From Ruegeria marisrubri (GTDB lineage Bacteria > Pseudomonadota > Alphaproteobacteria > Rhodobacterales > Rhodobacteraceae): a stretch of DNA of 64,000 bases. Below are positions 8,509 through 17,313 of the stretch, piece after piece. Positions within the stretch are counted from its first letter, which is position 1; every line of letters starts with the position of its first letter. The stretch spans positions 124,001-188,000 of the forward strand of contig NZ_LQBQ01000001.1 of NCBI RefSeq assembly GCF_001507595.1. The letters are read 5' to 3'. A program made the translations under genes and the position numbers. The notes under the pieces were generated by a model. It made no database searches and had not been told where the DNA came from. It saw only the letters and a list, made by a program, of their open reading frames with translations.

Positions 8509-9563
8509 AGCCAGTCCTCTCTCTTGCTGCCCACGGCCTGGGCCACGTTGTCGAACCCGTCGCGGGCCAGCAGGGCGTCCAGCCCATGCGCGATCTCTGC
8601 CGCCAGCGACAGGCCACCGAACACCATCGCGGTGTAGAATTGCACCGCCGAGGCGCCGGCGCAGATCTTGGCATAGGCCTGCTCGGCACTGCTGATGCCC
8701 CCGACACCGATCAGAGGGATGCTGCCCTCGGTCAGCTGGCTGAGCCGCGCCAGAACGCGGGTGGATCTTTCAAACAGCGGCGCGCCCGACAAACCACCCG
8801 CCTCGGTCTTGTGGGCGCTCTTGAGACCCTCGCGGGACAGGGTGGTGTTGGTCGCGATGACCGCATCCACCCCTGTTTCCTTCGCGACCTCGGCGATGTC
8901 CGCCAGCTCGGCCTCGGTCAGATCGGGGGCGATCTTCAGGAAGATCGGCAAGGGGCGGGGAAGGGCATCGCGGGTGTCGATCACCCCGGCCAGCAGCGCC
9001 GTCAGCGCCGCCTTGCCCTGCAGATCCCGCAGCTTTTCGGTGTTTGGCGACGAGACGTTGACCGTGGCGAAATCCAGATACTCGGCACAGTGGGCCAGCA
9101 CCTTGGCGAAATCGCCGGGGCGGTCGGTGCTGTCCTTGTTGGCGCCCAGGTTGAGGCCGATCACCGCGTTCTTCGGGCGCTGGGCCAGACGTTTCGCCAT
9201 CGCCTCCATGCCCTCGTTGTTGAAGCCAAAGCGGTTGATCGCGGCCCGATCTTCGGTCAACCGGAACAGGCGCGGCTTGGGGTTGCCTGGCTGCGGGCGT
9301 GGCGTGACGGCGCCCACCTCGATGAAACCGAAACCGGCGCGCGACAGTGGCCCCAGGGCCACTCCGTTCTTGTCGAACCCGGCGGCAAGCCCGACGGGGT
9401 TGGGCAGGTCCAGCCCGGCCAGCGTGGTGCGCAGCCGGGGCGAGGTCACCGGGCCGGGCAGGGGGACGAGCCCCAGTTTCAGCGCCTTGATGGACAGGCC
9501 ATGCGCTGTTTCCGGGTCCACGCTGTGCAGCGCGGCAAGCCCCAGCTTTTCGATCAGCTTCAT
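8505..9563 (-). CDS. pyrD: Dihydroorotate dehydrogenase (quinone), class 2
   Basis: 352 residues from [23 protein letters not shown]; the longer upstream frame overlaps the DUF1330 gene and is not used. It oxidises dihydroorotate to orotate with FMN and quinone in pyrimidine synthesis, attached to the inner membrane by its N-terminal helix. Motifs include [32 protein letters not shown] and [12 protein letters not shown], where the serine base of class 2 enzymes sits, and [12 protein letters not shown] near the C-terminus. It overlaps the neighbours on both sides by four bases. Confidence 0.95.
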   Translation of the reverse strand: MKLIEKLGLAALHSVDPETAHGLSIKALKLGLVPLPGPVTSPRLRTTLAGLDLPNPVGLAAGFDKNGVALGPLSRAGFGFIEVGAVTPRPQPGNPKPRLFRLTEDRAAINRFGFNNEGMEAMAKRLAQRPKNAVIGLNLGANKDSTDRPGDFAKVLAHCAEYLDFATVNVSSPNTEKLRDLQGKAALTALLAGVIDTRDALPRPLPIFLKIAPDLTEAELADIAEVAKETGVDAVIATNTTLSREGLKSAHKTEAGGLSGAPLFERSTRVLARLSQLTEGSIPLIGVGGISSAEQAYAKICAGASAVQFYTAMVFGGLSLAAEIAHGLDALLARDGFDNVAQAVGSKREDWL

Positions 9564-9991
9564 CCGAACGCCTTTCCGCCCTCGGCCGGGGCACAGCGAA
9601 TCAGCCGCGAGGTTTCCACCGCCGCCTGCCGGTGCACGACCGCCTTCTGGTAGGCCGGGTCCGTCACCATTTCGAGGAACGCGTGCGCAGTGGGGTAGCG
9701 GGCGACAAATATCTCGTCCCACGCCTCGTCACCCGGCCCGATCAGCGTGGTCTGAAACGTTCCCCGCCAGATGATCGAGGCGCCAAGCCGGGCGATGATC
9801 GGCGCGGTTTCGGCGCCATAAAGCCTGTAGGCCTCGGCCCCGCTCAGTCCCGCCCCGGCCTTTTCGTGCCCGTCCGGATAGACGGCGATGGCGCGGAATT
9901 TCACAAGGTTCAGCATCTCGATCGGGTGGTCCCGGTCGAGCGACTTGAACGCTTCGAACTGCGCGCGCTCGGGGTCGATATGGTGGCTCAT
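9560..9991 (-). CDS. DUF1330 family protein
   Basis: 143 residues from the ATG at 9991; the frame continues upstream but only through the DUF952 gene. The ferredoxin-like dimeric alpha/beta-barrel pattern of DUF1330 is visible in [16 protein letters not shown] and [19 protein letters not shown]. Proteins of this fold are small homodimers, some related to monooxygenases; no activity is established. It overlaps pyrD downstream and the DUF952 gene upstream by four bases each. Confidence 0.8.
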   Translation of the reverse strand: MSHHIDPERAQFEAFKSLDRDHPIEMLNLVKFRAIAVYPDGHEKAGAGLSGAEAYRLYGAETAPIIARLGASIIWRGTFQTTLIGPGDEAWDEIFVARYPTAHAFLEMVTDPAYQKAVVHRQAAVETSRLIRCAPAEGGKAFG

Positions 9992-10326
9992 TCCATTTCC
10001 TCCGGGAATTGATGCACGCCGTCTTTCAGCGGCAGGGGGCGCGACCAGACCACGTCGGCCATGCGCATGTTGCGGTAGAGATGGGGAAACAACGCGCCGC
10101 TGCGTGACACCTCCCACTTCAACTCGTCGCCCATGGCTTCGGCGTCGCAGGCGACAAGGGTCAGCCCATCGGCTCCGGCAAAGTGCTTTGCGGCGGTTTC
10201 CGCCGCCTGCGCCGCGGTCGAGAAATGCACGAACCCGTCCGCCACATCGACTGGCGCGCCCTGGGTTTCGCCCTGGGCCTGCAATGCGGCCCATTCGTCC
10301 GCCCTGAATATCTTGTAGATCAGCAT
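9988..10326 (-). CDS. DUF952 family protein
   Basis: 112 residues from MLIYKIFRADEWAALQ. The family hallmark is the segment DGFVHFSTAAQAAETAAKHFAG followed by LKWEVSRSGALFPHLYRNM. The fold resembles ADP-ribosyltransferase-like or glutathione-transferase-like small proteins in published family notes, but the function is unknown. First gene of the run DUF952, DUF1330, pyrD, arsC-like, all with four-base overlaps, so they are one translationally coupled operon. Confidence 0.82.
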   Translation of the reverse strand: MLIYKIFRADEWAALQAQGETQGAPVDVADGFVHFSTAAQAAETAAKHFAGADGLTLVACDAEAMGDELKWEVSRSGALFPHLYRNMRMADVVWSRPLPLKDGVHQFPEEME

Positions 10327-10454
10327 GGCCCCGTGATGCCTTGGGGCACGGCCGGATTCAAGCCGCAATTCCCCGGCGTCACCTGGACAGAGTCTTTGAC
10401 AGAAACCGGCTCTCGGCGCACCATCCCGAAAACAACAAAAGGGAGAGTAATTTC

Positions 10455-12032
10455 ATGTTCGCACGTTTCATGACGTCGGTTGCGGCGTTGGGACTGACTG
10501 CGGGAATGGCCGCTGCTGACTACAAGCTGACCATCCTGCACACCAACGATTTCCATTCCCGCTTCGAGCCCATCAACAAATACGACAGCGGTTGTGGCGA
10601 GAAAGACCAGGCCGAGGGTAAGTGCTTTGGCGGAACCGCGCGTCTGGTGACCGCGATCGAAGAGGCCCGTGGACGCGCCGAAAACTCGATCCTCGTGGAT
10701 GGGGGCGACCAGTTCCAAGGCTCGCTTTTCTACACCTACTACAAGGGCAAGGCCGCGGCCGAGTTCATGAACAAGCTGGGCTATGACGCGATGACCGTGG
10801 GCAACCACGAATTCGACGATGGCCCCGAAGTGCTGCGCGGTTTCATCGACACGGTGGATTTTCCCGTTCTGATGTCGAACGCGGATTACAGTGCCGAGGA
10901 GCTGCTGGCCGATACGCTGATGAAATCCACCGTGATCGAGGTCGGGGGCGAAAAGATCGGCCTCGTGGGCCTGACACCCGAGGACACGCATGAAATCGCC
11001 TCGCCGGGGCCGAACATCACCTTCAGCGACCCGGTTCCGGCGGTTCAGGCCGAGGTGGATCGGCTGACCGCCGAGGGTGTGAACAAGATCATCGTGCTCA
11101 GCCATTCGGGTTATGGCGTCGACCAGCGCATCGCGCAGGAAACCAGTGGCGTTGACGTGATCGTGGGCGGCCATTCCAATACCTACCTGTCGAACGTGGC
11201 TGAAAAGGCCGCAGGCCCGTATCCGACCGTGGTCAACGGGGTGCAGATCGTGCAGGCCTATGCCTATGGCAAGTTTCTGGGCGAGCTGAACGTGACCTTC
11301 GACGACGACGGAAACGTGGTCGAGGCCGTTGGCGAGCCGTTGATCATGGACAACACGGTGGCCGAGGACGCCGCCACGGTCGAGCGCATCGCGGAACTGG
11401 CCAAGCCGCTGGATGAAATCCGCAACAAGGTCGTCGCCACCGCCGCCGCGCCCATCGAGGGCGACAGGTCGGTCTGTCGGGTTCAGGAATGCCAGATGGG
11501 CAACCTTGTCGCCGACGCCATGCTTGCCCGCGTGGCCGATCAGGGCGTGACCATCGCGATCGCCAACTCCGGCGGTCTGCGGGCCTCGATCGACGCAGGC
11601 GACGTGACGATGGGAGAGGTGCTGACAGTGCTGCCGTTCCAGAACACGCTGTCGACCTTCGAAATCAGCGGGCAGGGCATCATAGATGCGCTGGAGAACG
11701 GCGTCAGTCAGGTCGAGGACGTCAAAGGGCGTTTCCCGCAGGTCGCGGGGCTGACCTTTGCCTGGGATCCCTCGGTGCCGCCGAACGAGGGCCGCGTCTC
11801 GGACGTGATGGTGGCCAAGGATGGCGGTTTCGTCCCCATCGACCCGGATGCAACCTATCTGGTGGTGACCAACAACTATGTCCGCAATGGCGGGGACGGC
11901 TATTCGATGTTCGCGGGCGACGACAAGAATGCCTATGACTATGGCCCCGACCTGGCTGATGTCACGGCTGAATATCTGGCTGCGAACGCCCCGTATCAGC
12001 CGTATGTGGACGGGCGCATCACGCGCAAGTGA
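10455..12032 (+). CDS. Secreted bifunctional metallophosphatase/5'-nucleotidase (UshA-like)
   Basis: 525 residues from the ATG at 10455. A signal peptide (MFARFMTSVAALGLTAGMAAA) directs export to the periplasm. The metallophosphoesterase domain shows the metal ligands in TILHTNDFHSRFE, DGGDQFQGS, TVGNHEFDDG, LSHSGYG and GGHSNT. The C-terminal 5'-nucleotidase domain (about 340-520) includes IANSGGLRASID and NNYVRNGGDGYSMF. It should dephosphorylate nucleotides for phosphate and nucleoside recovery. A clear intrinsic terminator follows at 12050, and the upstream gene is divergent, so it is probably monocistronic. Confidence 0.93.
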   Translation: MFARFMTSVAALGLTAGMAAADYKLTILHTNDFHSRFEPINKYDSGCGEKDQAEGKCFGGTARLVTAIEEARGRAENSILVDGGDQFQGSLFYTYYKGKAAAEFMNKLGYDAMTVGNHEFDDGPEVLRGFIDTVDFPVLMSNADYSAEELLADTLMKSTVIEVGGEKIGLVGLTPEDTHEIASPGPNITFSDPVPAVQAEVDRLTAEGVNKIIVLSHSGYGVDQRIAQETSGVDVIVGGHSNTYLSNVAEKAAGPYPTVVNGVQIVQAYAYGKFLGELNVTFDDDGNVVEAVGEPLIMDNTVAEDAATVERIAELAKPLDEIRNKVVATAAAPIEGDRSVCRVQECQMGNLVADAMLARVADQGVTIAIANSGGLRASIDAGDVTMGEVLTVLPFQNTLSTFEISGQGIIDALENGVSQVEDVKGRFPQVAGLTFAWDPSVPPNEGRVSDVMVAKDGGFVPIDPDATYLVVTNNYVRNGGDGYSMFAGDDKNAYDYGPDLADVTAEYLAANAPYQPYVDGRITRK

Positions 12033-12049
12033 ACCCAAGCTGAGGGAAA

Positions 12050-12077
12050 GGCCGCTTCGGTGGGAGCGGCCTTTTTT
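12050..12077 (+). terminator. Intrinsic terminator of the 5'-nucleotidase gene
   Basis: GGCCGCT pairs with AGCGGCC around an eight-base loop and is followed directly by six T, 17 bases after the stop codon. This is a textbook Rho-independent terminator. Confidence 0.92.
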
Positions 12078-12206
12078 GCTCGAGACGCCGATCAGGTGCG
12101 GGGAACTCGCGCGTTGCTTGGCAAAGGAACACGGCAGTTGGGCTTGCAGGCGCAAAGCGCGCCGGAGATACTCGATCCGATTTCCTGACAGGATGGCCCG
12201 ACAGCC

Positions 12207-12881
12207 ATGTGCGGACGATTTGCGATAACCTTGCCGAATGACGCCATGGCGCAGCTGTTTTCGGCGCAGCCCGCCAACGCGCTTCCCAAGGTGCCAAATT
12301 ACAATGTCTGTCCGACCAACCAGGTTCATGTCGTCCGAACCGGAGAAACCGGCAGGCGGCTTGTCCAGATGCGCTGGGGGTTCCTGCCGCATTGGTACAA
12401 AACTGAAAATGCGGGGCCTCTGCTGATCAATGCCCGCGCCGAAACCATCGCCGAGAAACCGGCCTTTCGTGCGGCCTGCCGCGAGAGGCGCTGCCTTGTC
12501 GTCGCCAGCGGGTTCTACGAATGGACCAAGTCCGAAGACGGGGCGCGGCTGCCCTGGTATATCTACCGTCGCGATGGAGGGACGATTGCATTTGCCGGGA
12601 TCTGGCAGGATTGGGGGGCTGAGCAGGCCCGGCAAAGCACCTGCGCCATCGTGACCACGCCGGCCAACCGGCGCCTGAGCGCGATTCATGACCGAATGCC
12701 GCTGATCCTCGAGCCGCAGGACTGGCGCCTGTGGTTGGGGGAAGAGGGCAAGGGCGCCGCCACGCTCATGCGGCCCGGAGGCGACGACATCCTTGATTTC
12801 CACCGCGTCGGAACGGCCGTGAACTCGAACCGGGCCAGCGGGCCCCAGTTGATCGAGCCGCTACGGGCCGAACGGGGCTGA
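12207..12881 (+). CDS. SOS response-associated peptidase (SRAP/YedK family)
   Basis: 224 residues. Starts MCGRF, so that removal of the initiator Met exposes Cys2, which in YedK/HMCES covalently captures abasic sites in single-stranded DNA. The other active-site residues are visible: Asn75 and Arg77 in INARAETI, Glu105 in GFYEW and His161 in AIHDRMP. It should protect abasic sites at replication forks in the cytoplasm. The 129 bases between the upstream terminator and this gene contain no LexA box that I can recognise. Confidence 0.94.
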   Translation: MCGRFAITLPNDAMAQLFSAQPANALPKVPNYNVCPTNQVHVVRTGETGRRLVQMRWGFLPHWYKTENAGPLLINARAETIAEKPAFRAACRERRCLVVASGFYEWTKSEDGARLPWYIYRRDGGTIAFAGIWQDWGAEQARQSTCAIVTTPANRRLSAIHDRMPLILEPQDWRLWLGEEGKGAATLMRPGGDDILDFHRVGTAVNSNRASGPQLIEPLRAERG

Positions 12882-12947
12882 ACCAATGGCGACCGGCCTT
12901 GCCGCCGCCTCTTCCCCTTCCGTTTCGCGCGGGATAGACCTCGAACC

Positions 12948-14000
12948 ATGTCTCTGAAATTCACCACGTTGCCCGAACTTTACGCGCATGGTTTCGACAC
13001 CGTGATCGATGTGCGCAGCCCGGCCGAATATGCCGAGGACCATCTGCCCGGCGCCATCAACCTGCCGGTGCTGGACAATGAAGAAAGGGCAAGGGTCGGC
13101 ACCATCTACGTGCAGCAAAGCCCCTTCCTGGCCCGCAAGCTGGGTGCGGCGTTGGTCTTTCGCAATGCGGCCAATCACATCGAACAACACCTCAGCCACC
13201 ATGAAGGCGGCTGGCGGCCGCTGGTCTATTGCTGGCGTGGCGGCCAGAGGTCGGGGTCATTCACCTGGATGCTGCAACAGATCGGCTGGCGCGCCGAGGT
13301 GATCGAAGGGGGCTATCGCACCTACCGACGCTTGGTGAACCGCTATCTCTATGACGATCCGCTGCCGCATCGGCTGGTGGCGCTCGACGGCTATACCGGA
13401 ACCGCCAAGACCGAGTTGCTCTCGCTGCTGGCAGCGCGGGGCGTTCAGGTGGTGGACCTGGAGGGGATGGCCAATCACCGCGGGTCGTTGCTGGGCGAAA
13501 TGCCAGGCGGGCAGCCCAGTCAGAAAGCCTTCGAGTCGGCGCTGGCCGGCGCGTTCTGCGCGCTGGACCCGTCGCGGCCGGTGGTCGTCGAGGCCGAATC
13601 CTCGAAGATCGGAGAGCGCATCCTGCCACCCAGCCTCTGGACGGCCTTGCGCTCGGCCCCCCGGATCGAGGTGACCGCGCCGCTCGAGGCGCGCACCGAC
13701 TACCTGGTGGCGGCCTATGACGACATTCTTTCGGATGCCGAGCGACTGAAAGAACGGCTGGACCCGCTGCGATACCATCGCGGCCACGAGATCGTAGACG
13801 ACTGGTTTGCCCTGATCCAAGCCGGAGACAAGCACGCGCTGACCCGCAGCCTGATGGAACGGCACTATGACCCGGCCTACCTGAAATCCCGCAAGAGCCA
13901 CGGGACGACCCCGGTGGCGCAGGTGTCGGCGCGGTCACTCGATGCTGCCGGGCTGGAGGCAACGGCGGTCGAGATCGAAACCGCCTTGGCTCAGTTCTGA
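12948..14000 (+). CDS. mnmH: tRNA 2-selenouridine synthase
   Basis: 350 residues. It replaces sulfur by selenium at the wobble uridine of some tRNAs using selenophosphate. The N-terminal rhodanese domain carries the catalytic Cys95 in LVYCWRGGQRSGS, and a P-loop-like segment GYTGTAKTE occurs near residues 148-156, as in YbbB/SelU. Its selenium donor enzyme SelD is encoded convergently; the two stop regions overlap by 10 bases. No selA, selB or tRNA-Sec is in view, so selenium use here is tied to tRNA modification. Confidence 0.95.
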   Translation: MSLKFTTLPELYAHGFDTVIDVRSPAEYAEDHLPGAINLPVLDNEERARVGTIYVQQSPFLARKLGAALVFRNAANHIEQHLSHHEGGWRPLVYCWRGGQRSGSFTWMLQQIGWRAEVIEGGYRTYRRLVNRYLYDDPLPHRLVALDGYTGTAKTELLSLLAARGVQVVDLEGMANHRGSLLGEMPGGQPSQKAFESALAGAFCALDPSRPVVVEAESSKIGERILPPSLWTALRSAPRIEVTAPLEARTDYLVAAYDDILSDAERLKERLDPLRYHRGHEIVDDWFALIQAGDKHALTRSLMERHYDPAYLKSRKSHGTTPVAQVSARSLDAAGLEATAVEIETALAQF

Positions 14001-16150
14001 AGGCTCAGTCCCGGTTCTTCGGTCAGGCGCCCGATGATCTCGGCGGGGTATCCCGCGCCACGCAGCCTGTCGCACAGTTCCCCGGCCTCAGCCGCCGGAA
14101 CCGCTGCCAGCAGCCCGCCCGCGGTCTGCGGGTCGAACAACAGGTCCGCCCTGCCGCCCGTCGGCAGGTCCGGCACCAGCATCCGGTTGTCGGCAAAGAT
14201 CGTCGAGCGGATGCCCTCGGCGACCAGTTCCAGCGCGCCTTCCATCACCGGAACGGCCTCCAGTTCCAGAACCGCGCCACAGCCCGAGGCCTCGCACAGG
14301 CCCTGCAGATGCCCGGCCAGGCCAAAGCCGGTGACATCGGTCATCGCATGGGCGCAAGAGAGGATCCGCGCGGCCTCGCCTTGCGGTCGGGTCATCTGGT
14401 CATAGGCCGCCGCGACCCAATCCCCCTTGGCCGCTCCGGCCATTTCCGCCGCCATCAGAACGCCGCTGCCCAGCGGCTTGGTCAGGATCAGCGCGTCGCC
14501 GGGCTGCCCGCCTGACAGTGTGACCGGATCCCTGTCGCACAGACCGGTCAGGGTGAAGCCGATGGTCATTTCATCGCCCATCGAGCTGTGGCCCCCCACG
14601 ATTTCGGCCCCGGCCTCGCGCATGACCTCGGTCGCCGTGGCCATGATCTCGGCCATCGTGCGCCGTTGCATAGTCCCGGACATGCGGGGCAGGATCAAAG
14701 TGGCGGTCGCCGCCTGAGGCCGTGCGCCCATGGCCCAGATATCGCCAAGCGCGTGAACGGCCGCGATACGCGTCATCAGCACCGGGTCATTGGTCAGGCT
14801 GCGCAAGTGATCCGAGGTCATGACCTGCCGGACACCGCCCGTGGTCATCAGCGCGGCGTCATCGCCGGGCAGAGGAGTAATGTCCTCGCGTTCCGGCCTC
14901 GGCAGTTCACTCAGCGCGGCCTTCAGGGCGCCACGCCCGACCTTTGCGCCGCAGCCGCCGCACATGGGCTTTTCGCCCACCGCCTCGGGCAGCCCGTCGG
15001 CATGAAGATCGGGAAGGGCCGGTGCCGCCATCTGCGGCAGATCGCGGAAGCGGTTCATGAATTTCTGGTCGATATGGTCTTTCCACCGCCACATGAGCGG
15101 GCCGCTAAAGGCCGTGCCGAACCGCTCTGCCAGGGCTGATTTGCCGCCAAGCGAAATGAGTTTCAGATAGTCCTTCTGCGGGGCGTAGCGGCGCATCCGG
15201 CCCGCCCCCAAGGCCGCCCTGAGATTGTCGAACAGAACCGGGGCCTCGCGCACGGCATAGACGCCCGCCTTGGGGCGCGGGTCTTCGCTCAGATGGGCGC
15301 AGTCGCCGGCGGCGAAAATCGCCGGGTCGCTTGACTGGAGGAAACCGTTTACGGCGATGTATCCGTCGTGCAGTTCCAACCCTGTGGACGCGACCCAGTC
15401 ATAGGGCCGCGCCCCGGCGGCGCCGGTGATGAATTCGGCCTCGATATGTCGGCCGTCCTCCAGGACCAGATGCTTGTCCGCGACCCGCGCGATTGGTGCA
15501 TTCTCGATCAGTTCGACGCCCAGATCGCTCAGCGCGCGCCGGACGGATGCGGAAGCCTTCGGCCCTACCGAGGTCAGCGCCGCTGCGCTGTCGACAAGGG
15601 TGGCGCGTGCAGGACGGCCCTTTGTGCGCAGGGCGTGAGCCATCGCCATCACCAGTTCCGCCCCGGCGACGCCGCCTCCGATCACCGCGACCGAGGCCGG
15701 GCCATCACCGGCCAGATAACCGGCCCAACGCGCCGCGAATGGCCCGAGCGGTTTCGCGGGGACCGCGTGTTCGGCAAAGCCGGGCAGCGCGGGCATATCC
15801 GAGGTGATGCCCACATTGACCGAGGCCACGTCGAACGCCACCGGCGGCCTGCCGGCCACATGAACCTCGCGTCTTGCAAGATCGATCCCCTCGACCGCAC
15901 CCAGGATCACGCGGGCACCGGCGAACCGGGCCAGCTTCACCAGGTCGATGTCCAGTTCTTCGCGGTCATAATGTCCCGCCACATACCCCGGCAGCATTCC
16001 GGAATAGGGTGCCGTAGGGCCAGGATTGATCACCGTGACACGCGCGCCGGGCAGGGGCAACATGCCCCATTTCCGCAGCACCAGCGCGTGGGAATGTCCC
16101 CCGCCGACCAAGACCAGATCGCGGGTGAGGGGCAGTGGAGGCGTGTGCAT
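13991..16150 (-). CDS. selD: Fusion of NADH-dehydrogenase-like flavoprotein and selenide, water dikinase
   Basis: 719 residues from the ATG at 16150. Residues 1-about 380 form a pyridine-nucleotide-disulfide oxidoreductase of the NDH-2 type (first dinucleotide motif DLVLVGGGHSHAL, second SVAVIGGGVAGAELV, FAD motif IFAAGDCAH). Residues from about 390 are SelD, which makes selenophosphate from selenide and ATP; the motif MCGGCGAKVG holds Cys400 and Lys403, aligned with the catalytic Cys/Lys of E. coli SelD, followed by the ATP-binding ITPLPGDDAALM. Such fusions are known. The flavoprotein half may reduce selenium to selenide. It begins 5 bases after mnhG ends. Confidence 0.95.
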   Translation of the reverse strand: MHTPPLPLTRDLVLVGGGHSHALVLRKWGMLPLPGARVTVINPGPTAPYSGMLPGYVAGHYDREELDIDLVKLARFAGARVILGAVEGIDLARREVHVAGRPPVAFDVASVNVGITSDMPALPGFAEHAVPAKPLGPFAARWAGYLAGDGPASVAVIGGGVAGAELVMAMAHALRTKGRPARATLVDSAAALTSVGPKASASVRRALSDLGVELIENAPIARVADKHLVLEDGRHIEAEFITGAAGARPYDWVASTGLELHDGYIAVNGFLQSSDPAIFAAGDCAHLSEDPRPKAGVYAVREAPVLFDNLRAALGAGRMRRYAPQKDYLKLISLGGKSALAERFGTAFSGPLMWRWKDHIDQKFMNRFRDLPQMAAPALPDLHADGLPEAVGEKPMCGGCGAKVGRGALKAALSELPRPEREDITPLPGDDAALMTTGGVRQVMTSDHLRSLTNDPVLMTRIAAVHALGDIWAMGARPQAATATLILPRMSGTMQRRTMAEIMATATEVMREAGAEIVGGHSSMGDEMTIGFTLTGLCDRDPVTLSGGQPGDALILTKPLGSGVLMAAEMAGAAKGDWVAAAYDQMTRPQGEAARILSCAHAMTDVTGFGLAGHLQGLCEASGCGAVLELEAVPVMEGALELVAEGIRSTIFADNRMLVPDLPTGGRADLLFDPQTAGGLLAAVPAAEAGELCDRLRGAGYPAEIIGRLTEEPGLSLQN

Positions 16151-16155
16151 CGGAG

Positions 16156-16542
16156 TCACTTCGTCGTGTGTTCCGGTATGTCTTCGTCGTGCTGAACGGC
16201 GTGGGTGGCCCAAAGCTCATCCTCGCCGACGTCCGGCAGGTTTTCCGGCTTTTCGTGCCGGTGAATGTGCCATTTGGCAATGAACAGCGCCGTGATCGGC
16301 GCGGTCAGGAACAGGAACAGCGTGATCAGCAGCTCGTGCAGGGACAGGTGGCGTTCGATCAGAAGCGAGTGACCGATCGAGGCCAGCAGAACACCTCCGA
16401 CCCCCAGTGTCGTGGCCTTGGTCGGGGCGTGAAGGCGCGACATCGGGTCTTTCAGCTTGATCATGCCGAAGGAGCCGACAAAGCCGAAAACGCCCGATAC
16501 GATCAGGAAAAAGGCGATCAGAAGTTCGAACAGGAATTCCAT
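16156..16542 (-). CDS. mnhG: Na+/H+ antiporter subunit G
   Basis: 128 residues from MEFLFELLIAFFLIVSGVFGFVGS; the upstream extension overlaps mnhF and is rejected. Three transmembrane helices, with the family segment MIKLKDPMSRLHAPTKATTLGVGG, are followed by a hydrophilic tail richer in acidic residues and His than usual (HAVQHDEDIPEHTTK). Last gene of the seven-function Mrp/Mnh complex, which exports Na+ or K+ in exchange for protons at the inner membrane. Confidence 0.93.
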   Translation of the reverse strand: MEFLFELLIAFFLIVSGVFGFVGSFGMIKLKDPMSRLHAPTKATTLGVGGVLLASIGHSLLIERHLSLHELLITLFLFLTAPITALFIAKWHIHRHEKPENLPDVGEDELWATHAVQHDEDIPEHTTK

Positions 16543-16549
16543 GGCCGCC

Positions 16550-16819
16550 TCACTCGATGATGTTGCCGCGCAGCATGAAGCGCGCATAGGCGACGGTCGA
16601 GACGAAGCCCAGCATGGCGATGATCATCGCCGCCTCGAAGAATATCTCGGTTCCAAGCGCAAGGCCGTACAGGATCATCAGGGCGATCGTGTTGATGACC
16701 ATCGTGTCGAGCGCCAGCACCCGCGTGCCCACGCCTTCGGCGGTGATGATCCGCCACAGACACATCATGACCGCCGCGCCGAAACAGGCGAAGGTGAAGT
16801 AGATGGCGTAGGTGATCAT
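16550..16819 (-). CDS. mnhF: Na+/H+ antiporter subunit F
   Basis: 89 residues with three hydrophobic helices. The motif RVLALDTMVINTIAL matches MnhF/PhaF proteins. Its start overlaps the mnhE stop by four bases (ATGA) and its stop is 7 bases before mnhG. The same frame extends well upstream into mnhE, but the ATG at 16819 gives the normal family length. Confidence 0.93.
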   Translation of the reverse strand: MITYAIYFTFACFGAAVMMCLWRIITAEGVGTRVLALDTMVINTIALMILYGLALGTEIFFEAAMIIAMLGFVSTVAYARFMLRGNIIE

Positions 16820-17313
16820 TCGAAAATCTCCTTCAGGCGGCGTTCGTAACGGCTCTTGATCTGGTCGCGCACCGCGTCGGGGTCGGGCGCGTCGAGGCAA
16901 TGCACCAGCAAATAGTGGCCCTGCGCCGACAGATCGCAGCTGACCGTTCCCGGGGTCATGGTGATCGTGCCGGCCAGAACGGTAATGGCTTCGGGCGTGC
17001 GCAGTTCCAGCGGGATACAGACCCAGTTCGGCTCGCGATCTTCGTCGCGCTTGAACAGGATGATCCGGGCCACGGCGATATTGGCCATGACGATATCCCA
17101 CAAAACGACCAGGATGTATTCGACGACCATCGGCCAGTTGCGAAGCTTTGGTCGGTCGGGCCAGTAAGGCTGGGTGATGAAAGGGATCACGATTCCCAGC
17201 AGCAGCCCGAAGACCAAGGAATTCAATGACGGTCTGTTTGCAAGCAATATCCAGACCAGCGTGAGCAGGATGGTCAGATGCGGGTGCGGAAATATCCGGC
17301 GCAGCAGCTTCAT
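16816..17313 (-). CDS. mnhE: Na+/H+ antiporter subunit E
   Basis: 165 residues, the family's usual length. Two to three N-terminal helices (LTILLTLVWILLANRPSLNSLVFG) precede a cytoplasmic domain containing ITVLAGTITMTPGTVSCDL, a signature of MnhE/PhaE. Overlaps mnhD and mnhF by four bases each, so the subunits are translationally coupled. Confidence 0.94.
   Translation of the reverse strand: MKLLRRIFPHPHLTILLTLVWILLANRPSLNSLVFGLLLGIVIPFITQPYWPDRPKLRNWPMVVEYILVVLWDIVMANIAVARIILFKRDEDREPNWVCIPLELRTPEAITVLAGTITMTPGTVSCDLSAQGHYLLVHCLDAPDPDAVRDQIKSRYERRLKEIFE

Noticed and set aside
10320..12803. 827-codon minus-strand frame over the 5'-nucleotidase and SRAP genes
   Set aside because: Runs through an intrinsic terminator and two well-supported plus-strand genes; no family features.
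13991..14000. Frameshift at the mnmH/selD junction
   Set aside because: The 10-base convergent overlap leaves both C-termini complete, so it is ordinary gene overlap.
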